Part shown: positions 1-9,176 of the stretch, piece after piece | How positions within the stretch are numbered: the stretch's first letter is position 1 | How the letters are laid out: the number at the start of each line of letters is the position of its first letter | DNA from: Amycolatopsis iheyensis | Lineage (GTDB): Bacteria; Actinomycetota; Actinomycetes; Mycobacteriales; Pseudonocardiaceae | Direction of reading: 5' to 3' | Assembly: GCF_024703995.1 (NCBI RefSeq) | Contig: NZ_JAMXQV010000024.1 | Span: forward strand, 105,592 to 169,591 | DNA: 64,000 bases | Made by a program: the position numbers and the translations under genes | Notes under the pieces: generated by a model | What the model was told of the DNA's origin: nothing | What the model saw: only the letters and a program-made list of their open reading frames with translations | Databases searched by the model: none

Positions 1-540
1 TCGAGCGCCGCGGATTTGGCGATTGCTGGCGGTCGAGGCGCGCGGACCGGTCAGGAGTGTGATGTGCGCGTGCCGGCACCCGTCCTTCTCTGCTGCAAGT
101 CGCAGAGCGAGGCTGTGCAGGGCGGCGATAAGGCCCTGGTACATCTCTGGAAGTTCATTGGGCGCGATCAGCTCAGGGTCGTTCCAGCCCTGCAGGAACC
201 CGGTAAGCCGAGCGTCGGCGTACTTCAAGGCGAGCGTGCTATCTGAGGAGCCGTGGAGAAGGCGCAGTGCTCGGTCGACGGTTGCGGTGATCTCCTGCAG
301 CCGGACTCGGGCGAGGTACTCGGAGCTATCGTCGCGCCAGCAGACGGTCGGCAGCGAGACGAGCGCGTGCCGCGCCCGGATGACAGCGAGTCGTCGCCGT
401 TCCCGACGACGTTGCAGAAGCCGGATCACGATGGCCACCGCCGTGGAGCGGAGGACGCGGTCGGGCATGTGGCTATCCGTGGTGCGACGCCAACCGACGC
501 GTCGGAAAATTGTCTGTTCGCGATCCGCGTCACCGGTCAT
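1..540 (-). CDS. Hypothetical protein, 3' end cut by window edge
   Basis: The minus strand reads open from an ATG at 540 to the edge of the window without a stop, so at least 180 residues are present and the C terminus is missing. The protein is basic in its first third (an Arg-rich run around residues 45-55) and then helical and Leu/Ala-rich. I recognise no family. Its ATG overlaps the TGA of the 537-773 gene (ATGA), so the two are almost certainly translated together. Both are divergent from the XRE regulator at 846, a common arrangement in actinomycete regulator loci. Confidence 0.6.
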   Translation of the reverse strand, partial: MTGDADREQTIFRRVGWRRTTDSHMPDRVLRSTAVAIVIRLLQRRRERRRLAVIRARHALVSLPTVCWRDDSSEYLARVRLQEITATVDRALRLLHGSSDSTLALKYADARLTGFLQGWNDPELIAPNELPEMYQGLIAALHSLALRLAAEKDGCRHAHITLLTGPRASTASNRQIRGAR

Positions 541-773
541 GACGTCGCTTCCCGTTTGCTCGTGCGTGCCTCACGCAGAGAGACCGTCAGGGCAGCGCCG
601 AGCTGGTTCCGCAGCTCGGCGGTAGCATCTGCGCTGAGCAAGACCGGTTCCCTTGGCGCCGTCGAGCTGAAGAGCGCGATCCGGCCGTCGTCGCGCACCA
701 CCGCGAGGACAGCCGGGTTGCCCTGCGAATCGACACCCTCGACGGTCCAGCAGGTAGACGCAGGGTTACACAT
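537..773 (-). CDS. Small conserved-looking protein, 78 aa
   Basis: An ORF of 78 residues starts with ATG at 773 and ends in a TGA that overlaps the ATG of the next minus-strand gene. The middle contains a strand-like stretch with the motif VVRDDGRIALF and a helical end rich in Leu/Ala. Codon third positions are strongly G/C, as expected for a real gene here. No family is recognised. It faces the XRE-TPR regulator at 846 across a 72-bp gap holding a perfect inverted repeat, which suggests control by that regulator. Confidence 0.6.
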   Translation of the reverse strand: MCNPASTCWTVEGVDSQGNPAVLAVVRDDGRIALFSSTAPREPVLLSADATAELRNQLGAALTVSLREARTSKREATS

Positions 774-806
774 AGTAAGTGATGTTACGAAGACGCAGGT
801 CACAAA

Positions 807-825
807 GGTTTCCCAGCGGGAAACC
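807..825. promoter_or_regulatory. Inverted repeat, candidate operator of the XRE regulator
   Basis: GGTTTCCC-AGC-GGGAAACC is a perfect 8-bp inverted repeat with a 3-bp spacer. It lies in the 72-bp space between the divergent genes starting at 773 (minus) and 846 (plus), about 20 bp before the regulator's start. Autoregulation by the XRE protein is an inference. Confidence 0.5.
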
Positions 826-845
826 CAGCTAGGTAAGCTGAACCC

Positions 846-1997
846 ATGGACTCGATGGGCACCACGATCCGCCGCCTCCGCCGCTGGCGCGGCCTGTCCC
901 TCGACCAACTTGCGGGCTTGTCGGGGTTGTCGAAGGGGTACCTGTCCAAAGTCGAGAATGACCTCAAAGAGATCGACAAGCGGTCGACAATCGTCTCGAT
1001 CGCTCGCGCTCTGCGGGTCAGCCTGTCTGACATCACCGGCGACGGCCTGGAGATCCGCGACCCCCAGGCTGATAGCGCCATCCCGGCCATCCGTGATGCG
1101 CTGCTGAGTACCGACCTTGACGGCGCTGAGGCCCCATTCGGCGATCTTGGCCAGTTGTTGTCCGAGACGCAGCTGTTGGCCGCGTTGCGGCAGGCCAACC
1201 AGGACGCCGAGGTCGGTAGACGTCTCCCGGATCTGCTGTCGGCTCTCCATACGCACGCCAGCAAGCCTGAAGCTCTTCGGTCGTTGGTTACCGCGACGCA
1301 CACCACGGCTTTGCTGACTAAAGGGCTGGGTGCCTTCGAGTTGGCATGGATCGCTGCAGAACGTGGCCACGAGGCCGCGACGCGGCTCGGTGAGCCCGGT
1401 TGGATCGCGCTCGCCGAGTTCGCGCGCACTCAGGCGCTGTCCGGCCTCGGTGCGCATAAGCGAGCAGGCAAACTCGCCGAACGTGCGCTGAGCTATGTGC
1501 CCGCCGACGCCTATGACGTACGGGGTGCGCTGACGCTGACCACGGGATACACCGAGTCCGTGCTTGGCGGGGACGCCGCGGCCGCCCTCGATGAGGCCGC
1601 CGGCCTGGCCGAGCACGTCGAGTTCGGAAACCGGAATTTCCTCCTGTTCGGCCCGGCCAACGTCGTGCTGTGGCGCATCTCCTCCGCGCTGGAGCGAGGC
1701 GACCACGCTGAAGCCGCGCGCCTTGCTGCGACTCTCGATCCTGCCGACCTGACGATCGACTCTCGCCGCACGACTTTCTTGATAGAGCACGCTCGCGCGC
1801 TGTACGGCATCCGCCGCCCCGACGAGGAGGTGCTGGCGCTTCTGATCCGCGCTGAAAAACTTGGGCGAATCCGTACGCGGACGAACCCGTTCGTACGCGA
1901 CATCATTTCTACGATGCTTGCCCGCGCCCGGCGCGAGAAGGTGGCCCGCGAAGTACGCGGGTTGGCTGATCGGATGGGCCTGATCAAGACTTCTTGA
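846..1997 (+). CDS. XRE-family HTH regulator with TPR-like C-terminal domain
   Basis: 383 residues. The N terminus (about 5-62) is a classic XRE/Cro-CI helix-turn-helix: IRRLRRWRGLSLDQLAGLSG followed by the recognition-helix stretch SKGYLSKVEND. The rest is an all-helical Ala/Leu-rich array like the TPR domains of actinomycete XRE-TPR regulators, which often bind a small signal or peptide. It is divergent from two small coupled genes, with a palindrome between them that is a plausible operator. Function as a DNA-binding regulator is secure; its signal and targets are unknown. Confidence 0.85.
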   Translation: MDSMGTTIRRLRRWRGLSLDQLAGLSGLSKGYLSKVENDLKEIDKRSTIVSIARALRVSLSDITGDGLEIRDPQADSAIPAIRDALLSTDLDGAEAPFGDLGQLLSETQLLAALRQANQDAEVGRRLPDLLSALHTHASKPEALRSLVTATHTTALLTKGLGAFELAWIAAERGHEAATRLGEPGWIALAEFARTQALSGLGAHKRAGKLAERALSYVPADAYDVRGALTLTTGYTESVLGGDAAAALDEAAGLAEHVEFGNRNFLLFGPANVVLWRISSALERGDHAEAARLAATLDPADLTIDSRRTTFLIEHARALYGIRRPDEEVLALLIRAEKLGRIRTRTNPFVRDIISTMLARARREKVAREVRGLADRMGLIKTS

Positions 1998-3116
1998 CTC
2001 GCGCTGCCTCGTGCCAGCGAACACGGAGACGGCGCCTAAATAGTCGCTCGTGTCGCGCGCCGTCACGCGGTTGACGCTAGGAGCGACAATGCCTGCGGGG
2101 AGGAGTCCAGAGGATGGCAATTCGGTTGGCGTGGTAGGCAGATCGCCCGCTGACACCAGGGACGTCGATCCTGCTGTTGGCGGCGACTCCAGCCACACCT
2201 GCCGAGTGCGACATCGTCCCGCCGGCAGCGTCGTGAGACCCACTGCCTCAGCAAGGCTGGGTTTGACAGTCTCGGCAGCGGACGTTCTGTGGCGGCGGAC
2301 GCGCCGCGAACAAGCCACGTCGATCATGTCCCGCAGCGACTCCGTCGGCGCGAGCACGCGCGTCGCTGCCAACATGGCGCGATGGACTCGGTGGACACGT
2401 GCGTGATTGTTCGAAGGCGAACTCATGATGGTTGCCGTCGCGGCGAGAAATCCGCGCCAGCGTGCTTCACTGTCGTCGAGGGTATGAGTCCGGGTGCGCT
2501 TAAGAGCAACAGCGGCACTCCGGCGCCATCGGAATGAGCTTGGCAGTGACCCGAAGTCCGCCCGGTCCTCAAGAACCGTGGCATCGGGACCTCGTTGTAT
2601 TCGGTTCAGCAGTAAGCCAGTGCTAGTCAGGGCCGCATGGCCGTCGCCGTCCTCCGCGGCCTGGTGTCGGAGATCCTGCGCGGGGGCCACACCGTCACCG
2701 CGCTCGAGCTTTTCAAGTGCATCGTCAACGGTTTGGGGATGGCTGGCGACGCCCGGGTCCGCGCCGATCAGGACGACTGCGGTGACACCGAGTACACCGC
2801 GGTCGCTGAATCTTATGCCGACATGGTCGCCAAGGTGGGCTTGCTGGCCGGGCCAGGTGCTCATGCGCTATTCCTTGGTTGCGGGCCTAGGCCTTTACGT
2901 ACTCGACGGGTCTTGATCAACCCGGATAACCGTCCCATTGGCTGCGGCTTTCGCGCACCTGCGACGCGGTCCGGTTTCCCTCGGGTGTCTGTGCTGCTCT
3001 GACCTGGGGTTTTGTCCACGCTCGGCTAAGTTGCCCACCGCAATGGGTACCAGTAGTGTGGACGTCAGCGGTCCGCCGGTGGTGAGCCGCAAACGGGGCG
3101 ACGGGGGGGCGCAAAC
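1998..3116. other. 1.1-kb stretch without a convincing gene
   Basis: Several overlapping open frames occur on both strands but none shows a recognisable domain, a good ribosome-binding site and consistent codon bias together. The best candidate is a plus-strand frame from about 2637 to 3002 (121 codons), whose first 80 residues look protein-like and whose end looks random, so it could be a decayed gene. I see no RNA gene or repeat. Confidence 0.4.
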
Positions 3117-4241
3117 GTGGCGAATAACCAGAGTGGGTCACCTCAAGCCCGCGGGCGAGAACTTGCGAAACAGGGCAGGGAGTTGTTTGCCTCCTGTGGA
3201 TCCGTCAAAGCCGCAGCCCGTGAGTTGATGAACCGGCATCGGGATCTGCCTAGTATTCAAGCGTTCCGGTACTCTGCTGGGCTGTCGCAAGATCAAGCAG
3301 CCGTCCGCTACAACGAGGTCGCTGGTAATCAGACGACGCTAGGTGGAACCACGATCAATGCCTGGGAAAGTTGGGCGCGAACGCGGGGAGCTTCTGGAGT
3401 CGGCTCTCCGCCGTCATTTGCAAGCTTGCTTATCCTGGCAAAAGCGTACGGACTTGGACCGCACGGAACTGCTAGTGAGTTCATTTTCGCGGGTGACCTT
3501 GTTCAGGAGGCGTACGAGAAGCTGGCCCCGGAAGATCAGTTAGCGCTGAAGGCTGCAGGTGACCATCCGTCCAACACTGCCAGCGACTTACTCCAGGTGC
3601 GCGGCGCCGGGGTCGGTGGCCCGAATACGACCGACAATGCCGTAGGGCCGGACTTCAACCTAGTCGTGCCGACGATCGACAATGGAAATCCGGCGATCTC
3701 CGTGTTCTCGTTGCCGAACCCAAATCCGGGACAACTGCTCGACTTGACTTGGAACACCTTCGGGTTTGGGGTGCAGCGGTTGATGCGACAGATCAAGAGT
3801 CTCGGGCGACGGCTTGACGCGGACATCTGCGTCGGAATCAACGAGGCGGGTTTGGTCATGGCGACCTTCCTGGCGTCCGCCCAGTTCAATCGCTGCTCTA
3901 TCGGGTATCTCAGGTGCAACCGCGTTCGGAATGAGATCACCTTCGCGGCCGAGTCCCACTACCCTGAATCGGTGGAAGCGCCGGTGATCGTAATTTGCGA
4001 CTTCGAGGTCAAGCATGCTGACGTCGTCGGTCTCGTGGCGCGGGAGCTTCGTGAACGATACCCAGGAGCAGAGTTGTACTTCGCGGTCTTCGGCGCTATG
4101 ACTAAGGGCAATTCTTTAGAGGTGCAGAGCTTCGATGATCTCACCGGCGCAACCATCATGCAGGCGGCTCGGTTTGATGCGGTGTTCATCGCCGCGACGA
4201 TGAGCCCGCCGGGAATCGAGCCACCTTTGGAACTTCGCTGA
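3117..4241 (+). CDS. HTH protein fused to a phosphoribosyltransferase-like domain
   Basis: 374 residues with a GTG start. Residues 45-120 resemble an XRE-type HTH region (GLSQDQAAVRYNEVAG and a following helical stretch). Residues 225-360 look like a type I phosphoribosyltransferase: DADICVGINEAGLVMATFLA resembles the first PRTase motif, and VIVICDFEVKHADVVGLVA sits where the PRPP-binding loop is expected, though the usual TG-T loop is not obvious, so catalysis is doubtful. The inositol-monophosphatase-family gene starts 15 bp downstream on the same strand, suggesting one transcript and a linked role in nucleotide or sugar-phosphate sensing (inference). Confidence 0.7.
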   Translation: MANNQSGSPQARGRELAKQGRELFASCGSVKAAARELMNRHRDLPSIQAFRYSAGLSQDQAAVRYNEVAGNQTTLGGTTINAWESWARTRGASGVGSPPSFASLLILAKAYGLGPHGTASEFIFAGDLVQEAYEKLAPEDQLALKAAGDHPSNTASDLLQVRGAGVGGPNTTDNAVGPDFNLVVPTIDNGNPAISVFSLPNPNPGQLLDLTWNTFGFGVQRLMRQIKSLGRRLDADICVGINEAGLVMATFLASAQFNRCSIGYLRCNRVRNEITFAAESHYPESVEAPVIVICDFEVKHADVVGLVARELRERYPGAELYFAVFGAMTKGNSLEVQSFDDLTGATIMQAARFDAVFIAATMSPPGIEPPLELR

Positions 4242-4256
4242 GCAGATGGGGAGACA

Positions 4257-5186
4257 GTGGTGGAGAAGGTCAGCAGCGTTCCTGGTATCGCCGGCAGGCT
4301 CGCCGAGATGGTACGTGGGGTGATGCTAGAGTTGCGTCCCAAGCTGGTCGAGGCTGCGCTATCAGGCCGACGCGGCGAAAGCGAGAACCCGCGGCATGTA
4401 GACAACTTCCTGTCTGAACATGACTTGTGGATGCATCGTCGCTACCGCGAGCTGCTCGCCCCGATTCTCGGAGAATTTGTCTACGCATCTGAAGAAGCAG
4501 AACCAGAGATCATCGGTGCTGACCCCGACCCGGATTTCTGCGTCCTGGTCGACCCTCTGGACACCAGTGAACTCGCCGTCCGCGGCCTGCTCGGCTACAC
4601 CCACTGCATGGTTTACTCCCGCGCCGCCGCTCGGCCGGTCGTCGCGGTGGTCGGGGACATCTTTCATCACCTCCAGCTCTACGTCGGCGCGCGTGACGAG
4701 CACGGTGTCGACCACGCCTTCGTCGTCACGGCCGACTCTCAGGCGTACGAACTCCGACAGAAGACAAGTGAGCGACTCAGAGAGTCGCTGGTTACCAACT
4801 TTCTGATGCGCCCGGGTGAGCGCTTTCTCCCGCTCGCCCGGAAGTCGAAGTTTCTTGAGGCGCTCGACACGCCAGGAGACGACGGTAAGAGCAGGGGGCG
4901 GATTGGGGTCGACTTCGGCTCCGTCAGCCTCTGCCATGTTGCGGCGGGCATGACGGAAGCTACCGTCGAGTTCGCCAAGGGCTTCGCGGTTTGGGACCTC
5001 GCCCCTGGGCACTACATTCTCCACGCGTCTGGCGGCACCGTGCTCGACCTCGACGGGAAGCCCGTACCGCTCGACTACCACTTCGGCTCGATTGCCGACA
5101 TCGCCGAGGCCATGGACCGCCGACAGCGGTTCGTTGCTGCCGGGACCGCCAGCCTGGCCGCGGAGATCGTCGAGAGCCTCCGGTAA
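4257..5186 (+). CDS. Inositol monophosphatase (IMPase) family phosphatase
   Basis: About 309 residues; two tandem GTG codons (4257, 4260) could start it, with a GGGGAG ribosome-binding site upstream. The metal-binding pattern of the Mg-dependent IMPase/FBPase superfamily is visible: SEEAE near residue 80, VDPLDTSE at 98-105 (family consensus DPLDGT) and WDLAPGHYIL near 250 (family consensus WD.aa). The Gly-to-Ser change in the second motif is unusual but conserves the Asp ligands. Likely substrates are inositol phosphate, histidinol phosphate or 3'-phosphoadenosine phosphate; the sequence does not decide. It follows the HTH-PRTase gene closely. Confidence 0.8.
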   Translation: MVEKVSSVPGIAGRLAEMVRGVMLELRPKLVEAALSGRRGESENPRHVDNFLSEHDLWMHRRYRELLAPILGEFVYASEEAEPEIIGADPDPDFCVLVDPLDTSELAVRGLLGYTHCMVYSRAAARPVVAVVGDIFHHLQLYVGARDEHGVDHAFVVTADSQAYELRQKTSERLRESLVTNFLMRPGERFLPLARKSKFLEALDTPGDDGKSRGRIGVDFGSVSLCHVAAGMTEATVEFAKGFAVWDLAPGHYILHASGGTVLDLDGKPVPLDYHFGSIADIAEAMDRRQRFVAAGTASLAAEIVESLR

Positions 5187-5372
5187 TTGGGTGCTTGCGC
5201 CCGGTATCGGCTGGCAGCAGGCTTCTCGGCGGTGTCGGTAGTCAGGTGCCGCCGGTCATTACCGCCAGCTCGAGTAGCCGACGCGGCCGCGCCATTGCAT
5301 CGGCCAGCACGCGCGGGGCGACATGGATTCGGCCGGGCTACCGCCTGACGCGAGATCTTCAAGATGTCGGCG

Positions 5373-5744
5373 TCACTGGCGCGCCGAGGTGCCGGCGCGT
5401 TGGGCGGGCGAGCTCGCGGGCCGGAGCGTGTGCCGTCCGGCTATCTGCTTGTCACCGGCTGCGGGTCCTTCAAGGACGTCGGGGGTGAGGTGGCGGTGCG
5501 CGATCTGCCAGACCGAGCATGCTCGGGCGCGGCGTGTCCACCGGGGTGAGCAGGCGCGGCAGCGGCCGTGCTCGTCGGGTTCGTGCTCGTTCAGCAGATC
5601 TCGCCATGCGCTGGTCAGCATCGGGGTGGCCGAGTCGGCCAGCGCCACCCGCGATGGGGTGTCGGCGTCGTTGACGATCGTGTCGAGGTAGTCGAGGCGG
5701 TCGTAGACCGCCGTGTACAGGGTGGTGCGGAGAACGTCATCCAT
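5373..5744 (-). CDS. Small conserved-type protein with Cys/His cluster, 123 aa
   Basis: The first 60 residues are helical and begin at an ATG at 5744. Residues 55-80 carry EHEPDEHGRCRACSPRW with a further Cys in RARACSVWQIAHRHL, a CxxC-type pattern that could bind zinc. The C-terminal third is low complexity. It is last of four minus-strand genes and overlaps its upstream neighbour by 8 bp. The HGRC-x-ACS pattern is common in small actinobacterial proteins of unknown role; I do not assign a function. Confidence 0.65.
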   Translation of the reverse strand: MDDVLRTTLYTAVYDRLDYLDTIVNDADTPSRVALADSATPMLTSAWRDLLNEHEPDEHGRCRACSPRWTRRARACSVWQIAHRHLTPDVLEGPAAGDKQIAGRHTLRPASSPAQRAGTSARQ

Positions 5745-6063
5745 GTCGATCTCCCTCTCCAGGGCCGGGGTCTTGCGGCCACGCGACTTCTGGGGTTACG
5801 GCGGGCGGTGGTAGCGGCCACAGCCGTGGGTGCAGGTCGAGTGGGACCAGGTCGCTCAGCCGCAGCCGCGCGGTGTGCAGCCGGGCGGCCGCGTCGTCGA
5901 AGTAGGCGCACGGCCAGAATCTGCCCGCGCAGGTCGGGCAGATGCCCGGCGCGGAGGGGGCTGGCAGGTGTCGGTTCAGGTCGTTGGCGGCCTCGGCGGC
6001 GCGTCCCAGCGGGCTGTTCGTCGCGACGATCACGCCCACCACTGGGCGGATGTCCTCCTCCAT
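5737..6063 (-). CDS. Hypothetical protein with CPTCAGRFWPC motif, 108 aa
   Basis: The protein begins at an ATG at 6063. Around residue 42 it has CPTCAGRFWPC, a CxxC plus further Cys that could bind a metal, followed by a helix and a Pro-rich tail. It lies 4 bp after the DUF4254-like gene and overlaps the next gene by 8 bp, so all four genes here form one operon. No family is recognised with confidence. Confidence 0.65.
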   Translation of the reverse strand: MEEDIRPVVGVIVATNSPLGRAAEAANDLNRHLPAPSAPGICPTCAGRFWPCAYFDDAAARLHTARLRLSDLVPLDLHPRLWPLPPPAVTPEVAWPQDPGPGEGDRHG

Positions 6064-6067
6064 CGGC

Positions 6068-6622
6068 TCACGCCATCCCGTCTGGGCCGGCGGAGGTCTG
6101 GAAGACCGGCAGCTGGCGGCGTCCGAGTAGCAGGTCGGTGACGAGGTCGTCGTAGGCGCGGGCGAGCTCGCCGAGCTGTCGGGCGGCCAGCCGTACCTGC
6201 GGATCGGCGGGCTCGTGCCTGTCCTCGGCGAGCAGCTGGCCGCGCATCCACACGATCACTAGCCGCTCGATGAGCTGGCCGAGGGATTCGGTGTGCAGTA
6301 CCCCGGTCCGGCGCTGGGGCAGCTCGACCGCGCCCCATCGGTCGATTCGGTCGATCAGCGCTGCGCACGCGGCGTCGCCGCGCTGCTGGGCGCGGATCGC
6401 GGCGGTAATGGCGTGCGCGTCGGCGTCGGGATCGCCGAGCACCCGGTGGACCTGCGCGCGCGTCCGATTCGCGGTGGCCAGGGCAGAGGCCGCGGCCAAG
6501 ACCGGGTGCTGATAGCCGCCGGACGGAGTGGTGGTGAACGCGCGGACCACCGCGGCCGCGCGTGGCGGCGAGGACGGGCTGCTCGCCGAGGTCGTCTTCA
6601 GGGCCGCGGCCATCGGCGTCAC
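6068..6622 (-). CDS. DUF4254-like protein
   Basis: The start is taken as the GTG at 6622, because it overlaps the upstream gene's TGA (GTGA). The helical protein has the signature stretches of DUF4254: a pairing region with RIDRWGAVELPQ and, diagnostic, HTESLGQLIERLVI (family pattern TE-P/S-G-xx-I-xRL-S/V-I). DUF4254 proteins are small helical proteins of unknown biochemistry, frequent next to other small genes in actinomycetes. The gene is the second of the four-gene minus-strand operon 5373-7056. Confidence 0.65.
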   Translation of the reverse strand: MTPMAAALKTTSASSPSSPPRAAAVVRAFTTTPSGGYQHPVLAAASALATANRTRAQVHRVLGDPDADAHAITAAIRAQQRGDAACAALIDRIDRWGAVELPQRRTGVLHTESLGQLIERLVIVWMRGQLLAEDRHEPADPQVRLAARQLGELARAYDDLVTDLLLGRRQLPVFQTSAGPDGMA

Positions 6623-7056
6623 GAGGCCGACCTGCTCGGCCCGACCATGGGCGGGACCGGTCGTCCGGACATCTCCCACTGGGCGAAGTGGACGACGATG
6701 CGGTGCCACAGACCCGGTTCGCCGACTTCAGCGACGTGCATCCGCACACGGTGTGCACGGTCGTCCCAGCAGGCCAGGATCCGCACGCCTGCCTGGGCGT
6801 CGGTGTCGAGGAACAGGTGCTCGTCGATGCGCGGCTGCAGGGTGCGGCGCCGGTGCTCGACGGTGGGCAGGCCGGCCCGGACGATCGCGGCCGCGGCTTG
6901 GTGCTCGATCCCGGGCACCAAGCATGCCGGGGCCAGCGGTGAGCGTTGCAGCTCGGCGATCACCTCGGCTTGGCGATCGACGCGGCGAGCCCCTCGCCTT
7001 AAGTGGGTAACGAGATCGGACAGGGAAGGCCTGGTCGCCGTCGGTATTGCGGTCAT
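6619..7056 (-). CDS. Hypothetical protein, first gene of a four-gene operon, 145 aa
   Basis: ATG at 7056; 145 residues, mixed alpha/beta. It contains RIDEHLFLDTDAQAGVRILA and VGEPGLWHRIVVHFAQWEM, strand-rich stretches with no motif I can name. It overlaps the DUF4254-like gene by 4 bp. The 274-bp gap between it and the divergent plus-strand gene at 7331 presumably holds both promoters; it is AT-richer than its surroundings around 7260-7320. Confidence 0.6.
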   Translation of the reverse strand: MTAIPTATRPSLSDLVTHLRRGARRVDRQAEVIAELQRSPLAPACLVPGIEHQAAAAIVRAGLPTVEHRRRTLQPRIDEHLFLDTDAQAGVRILACWDDRAHRVRMHVAEVGEPGLWHRIVVHFAQWEMSGRPVPPMVGPSRSAS

Positions 7057-7330
7057 CAGATGGGCTCCTTCACGATCGGGCTCGATCTGGGTCGGGGATG
7101 GGAATCGGCCGACAGGTCGCGGTGTGGTGGCCGAGGGTCCGCAGATTCCCGACGGCGGACGCGTGGTGAAGTGCCTGTTGCCATGCTCGCGCCATTCGTC
7201 TGCCCCTCAACATCGTGGTTGATACCCCTCAACTCTGTGCCTGCATTGAAGGTCGGCGCCTAGTTTAGTGGTATTAACTGGATGTTAGGGTGGGGCGGGC
7301 GCGCTAGTCAAGGGGTCTAAACTCGCTGGG

Positions 7331-8158
7331 GTGAGTATCGATCGCGAGTTCGACGACCTGCGCCGTGACCCCGATCCGCTGCGCCGCGGGCGCCGGGCGA
7401 CCGAATTGCTGACCGCCTACAACCAGCTGGCCGCTGAGCTTGCCCGCATCCGCCGGCACGCGATCGAGTGCGCTCGAACCGACCTCAACATGAGGGACAA
7501 GGACATCGCCCCGGAGGTCGGGCTGACCAAGAGCCGGCTCTCACAGCTGATGAAGACCGCGCCGGCCGCCGAGCGCCTCGTCTTCGGCCATGGTCCCGTC
7601 AGCATCAGCGTGCCATTGCGCTATCAAGTCACCGACCGGGAACGCCCGCTGATCGCGGCTGAAGACGCCGAGGCCGCCGACCAGGTGGCGGAGCTGCTGC
7701 ACTCCTTGTCCTTCGTCGTCACCCGTCGGCAGATCGAGCCCGAACAATCAGCGCTCCCGGATGGCGACGCCGTTGTCGTCTGTGGACCGAAGTCTGCGCC
7801 GGTGGGCGCCCACCTGCTCGAAGCCGACCCTGCGCTGCGCGTGATCCAGGCCGGATCTCGCTGGTGGGTCGAGGAGGTCGGCACCGGTGTCCGACACGGC
7901 TCCCCAGCGGATGAACCCACCCCGCGATCTGGCGACATTGCCTACATCGCCAGGCAAATCCGGGACGGGCGGGTAGTCGTGCACATCGCCGGAATTCACA
8001 CGATCGGCTCGCTCGGCGCCGCTCATTTCCTGGCCAACAACCTCGCGGCACTGTTCACCATGACCGGTGACACGTCATGCTCGATGGTGGTGCGTTGCTT
8101 CGTCGATGACCGGCACGTCAGCGCCAGCGAACTGCTCGCCGGCCCCTTCGTGTGGTGA
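7331..8158 (+). CDS. HTH protein with C-terminal sensor-like domain
   Basis: 275 residues, GTG start. Residues 45-75 form an HTH of the sigma-region-4-like type (MRDKDIAPEVGLTKSRLSQL). The remaining two thirds contain DAVVVCGPKSAPVGAHLL and VVVHIAGIHTIGSLGAAHF, a pattern found in many uncharacterised actinobacterial proteins that couple a DNA-binding end to an alpha/beta domain. A PP2C-like phosphatase gene begins 4 bp after its stop, so the two probably act together in a signalling step. The ligand is unknown. Confidence 0.65.
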   Translation: MSIDREFDDLRRDPDPLRRGRRATELLTAYNQLAAELARIRRHAIECARTDLNMRDKDIAPEVGLTKSRLSQLMKTAPAAERLVFGHGPVSISVPLRYQVTDRERPLIAAEDAEAADQVAELLHSLSFVVTRRQIEPEQSALPDGDAVVVCGPKSAPVGAHLLEADPALRVIQAGSRWWVEEVGTGVRHGSPADEPTPRSGDIAYIARQIRDGRVVVHIAGIHTIGSLGAAHFLANNLAALFTMTGDTSCSMVVRCFVDDRHVSASELLAGPFVW

Positions 8159-8162
8159 GCAC

Positions 8163-8987
8163 GTGGAAATAGCATCGGCTCAGCTGCCGGCAATCCACGC
8201 CAGCGACGACAAGATCGTCACCTTTCCCAAGGGTGTGATCATGCTCGACGGGGCGTCGGCGTTTGTGTCCATGCCAGTTCCTCCGGCGATCTATGCTGCA
8301 GAGCTCGGCGCACAACTCAGTGCCCACCTCGTCGACTCGCCCGGCGCGGACCTTGCCGAGGTCCTCGGTGAGGCAATCCTCGATGTCGCGGCACGCTTAG
8401 ATCTTCGCCCGGGCAAGTCGCCCTCGAGCACAGTCACGATCGTGCGCGAGTACGGCGGCTGGCTCGATCTATTGCTGCTGGGTGACAATCTCGTCGTGCT
8501 GCCCAAGACAGTCATCACGGACATGCGACTGAGCCAGCTCGATCTCGAGCCAAGCAGGCGATACCGGCAGCGCCTCGGCCGCGGCTTGGGGTTCGACGCG
8601 GCTCACCGAAACATCCTGCGCGAGCTGCAGACGCAGCAGGCGGAACGTCGCAACCGGCCGGGGGGATACTGGATCGCCGAGGCAGAGCCTGCTGCAGCCC
8701 GGAACGCCGTCGTCCATCGCTTCCGAACCACGGAAATTCCGTGGGTCGGCTTGGCTACCGATGGCGCCTACAAGCCGATGCAGCACCTTCATCTGGACGA
8801 CTGGCCACAGCTTGCATCCGTTGGACCCGGAGTTCTCGAACAGATCCTGCGCCGATGCGAGGACTGGGAAGCTCGGGACGACCCCGCGGGGGTGAATCTG
8901 CCGCGTGCCAAACGCCACGACGACAAGAGCATCGCGATCGCGATGCCTACGGCGCACCTTCAGATAGCCGACGCGATCACTCCGTGA
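8163..8987 (+). CDS. PP2C-like protein phosphatase domain protein
   Basis: 274 residues, GTG start 4 bp after the preceding stop. The order of motifs fits the metal-dependent PP2C phosphatase fold: SDDKIVTFPKGVIMLDGASA near the N terminus (Asp-Asp and DG metal ligands), STVTIVREYGGWLDLLLLGD in the middle (GD motif), and WVGLATDGAYK near residue 197 (TDG motif). It likely removes phosphate from Ser/Thr of a partner, possibly the HTH protein encoded upstream. Substrate is inference. Confidence 0.7.
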   Translation: MEIASAQLPAIHASDDKIVTFPKGVIMLDGASAFVSMPVPPAIYAAELGAQLSAHLVDSPGADLAEVLGEAILDVAARLDLRPGKSPSSTVTIVREYGGWLDLLLLGDNLVVLPKTVITDMRLSQLDLEPSRRYRQRLGRGLGFDAAHRNILRELQTQQAERRNRPGGYWIAEAEPAAARNAVVHRFRTTEIPWVGLATDGAYKPMQHLHLDDWPQLASVGPGVLEQILRRCEDWEARDDPAGVNLPRAKRHDDKSIAIAMPTAHLQIADAITP

Positions 8988-9176
8988 CCCTTCGGTCGTC
9001 CGATGTTGTCGCCGGCGGCAAGGCGCGCCACCAGGTTTCCCGCGAATTGTGAACTCGGGTGCGTCCGGGTCGCCGGAACCTGGAGATGATGGCGTGTGCG
9101 GTGCCCGTTCGCTCCGGTGACCCTCGTAGGCAAACAACGCTGACTGATCATTGAGGCGGCTCGGGTTGGTGCGCGG
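8988..9176. other. Convergent intergenic gap
   Basis: 189 bp between converging genes. I see no gene and no clear terminator hairpin. Confidence 0.3.

Noticed and set aside
537..2864. Minus-strand open frame of 775 codons
   Set aside because: It runs opposite the XRE-TPR regulator and only its last 78 codons (537-773) look like a real gene; the rest is a high-GC shadow.
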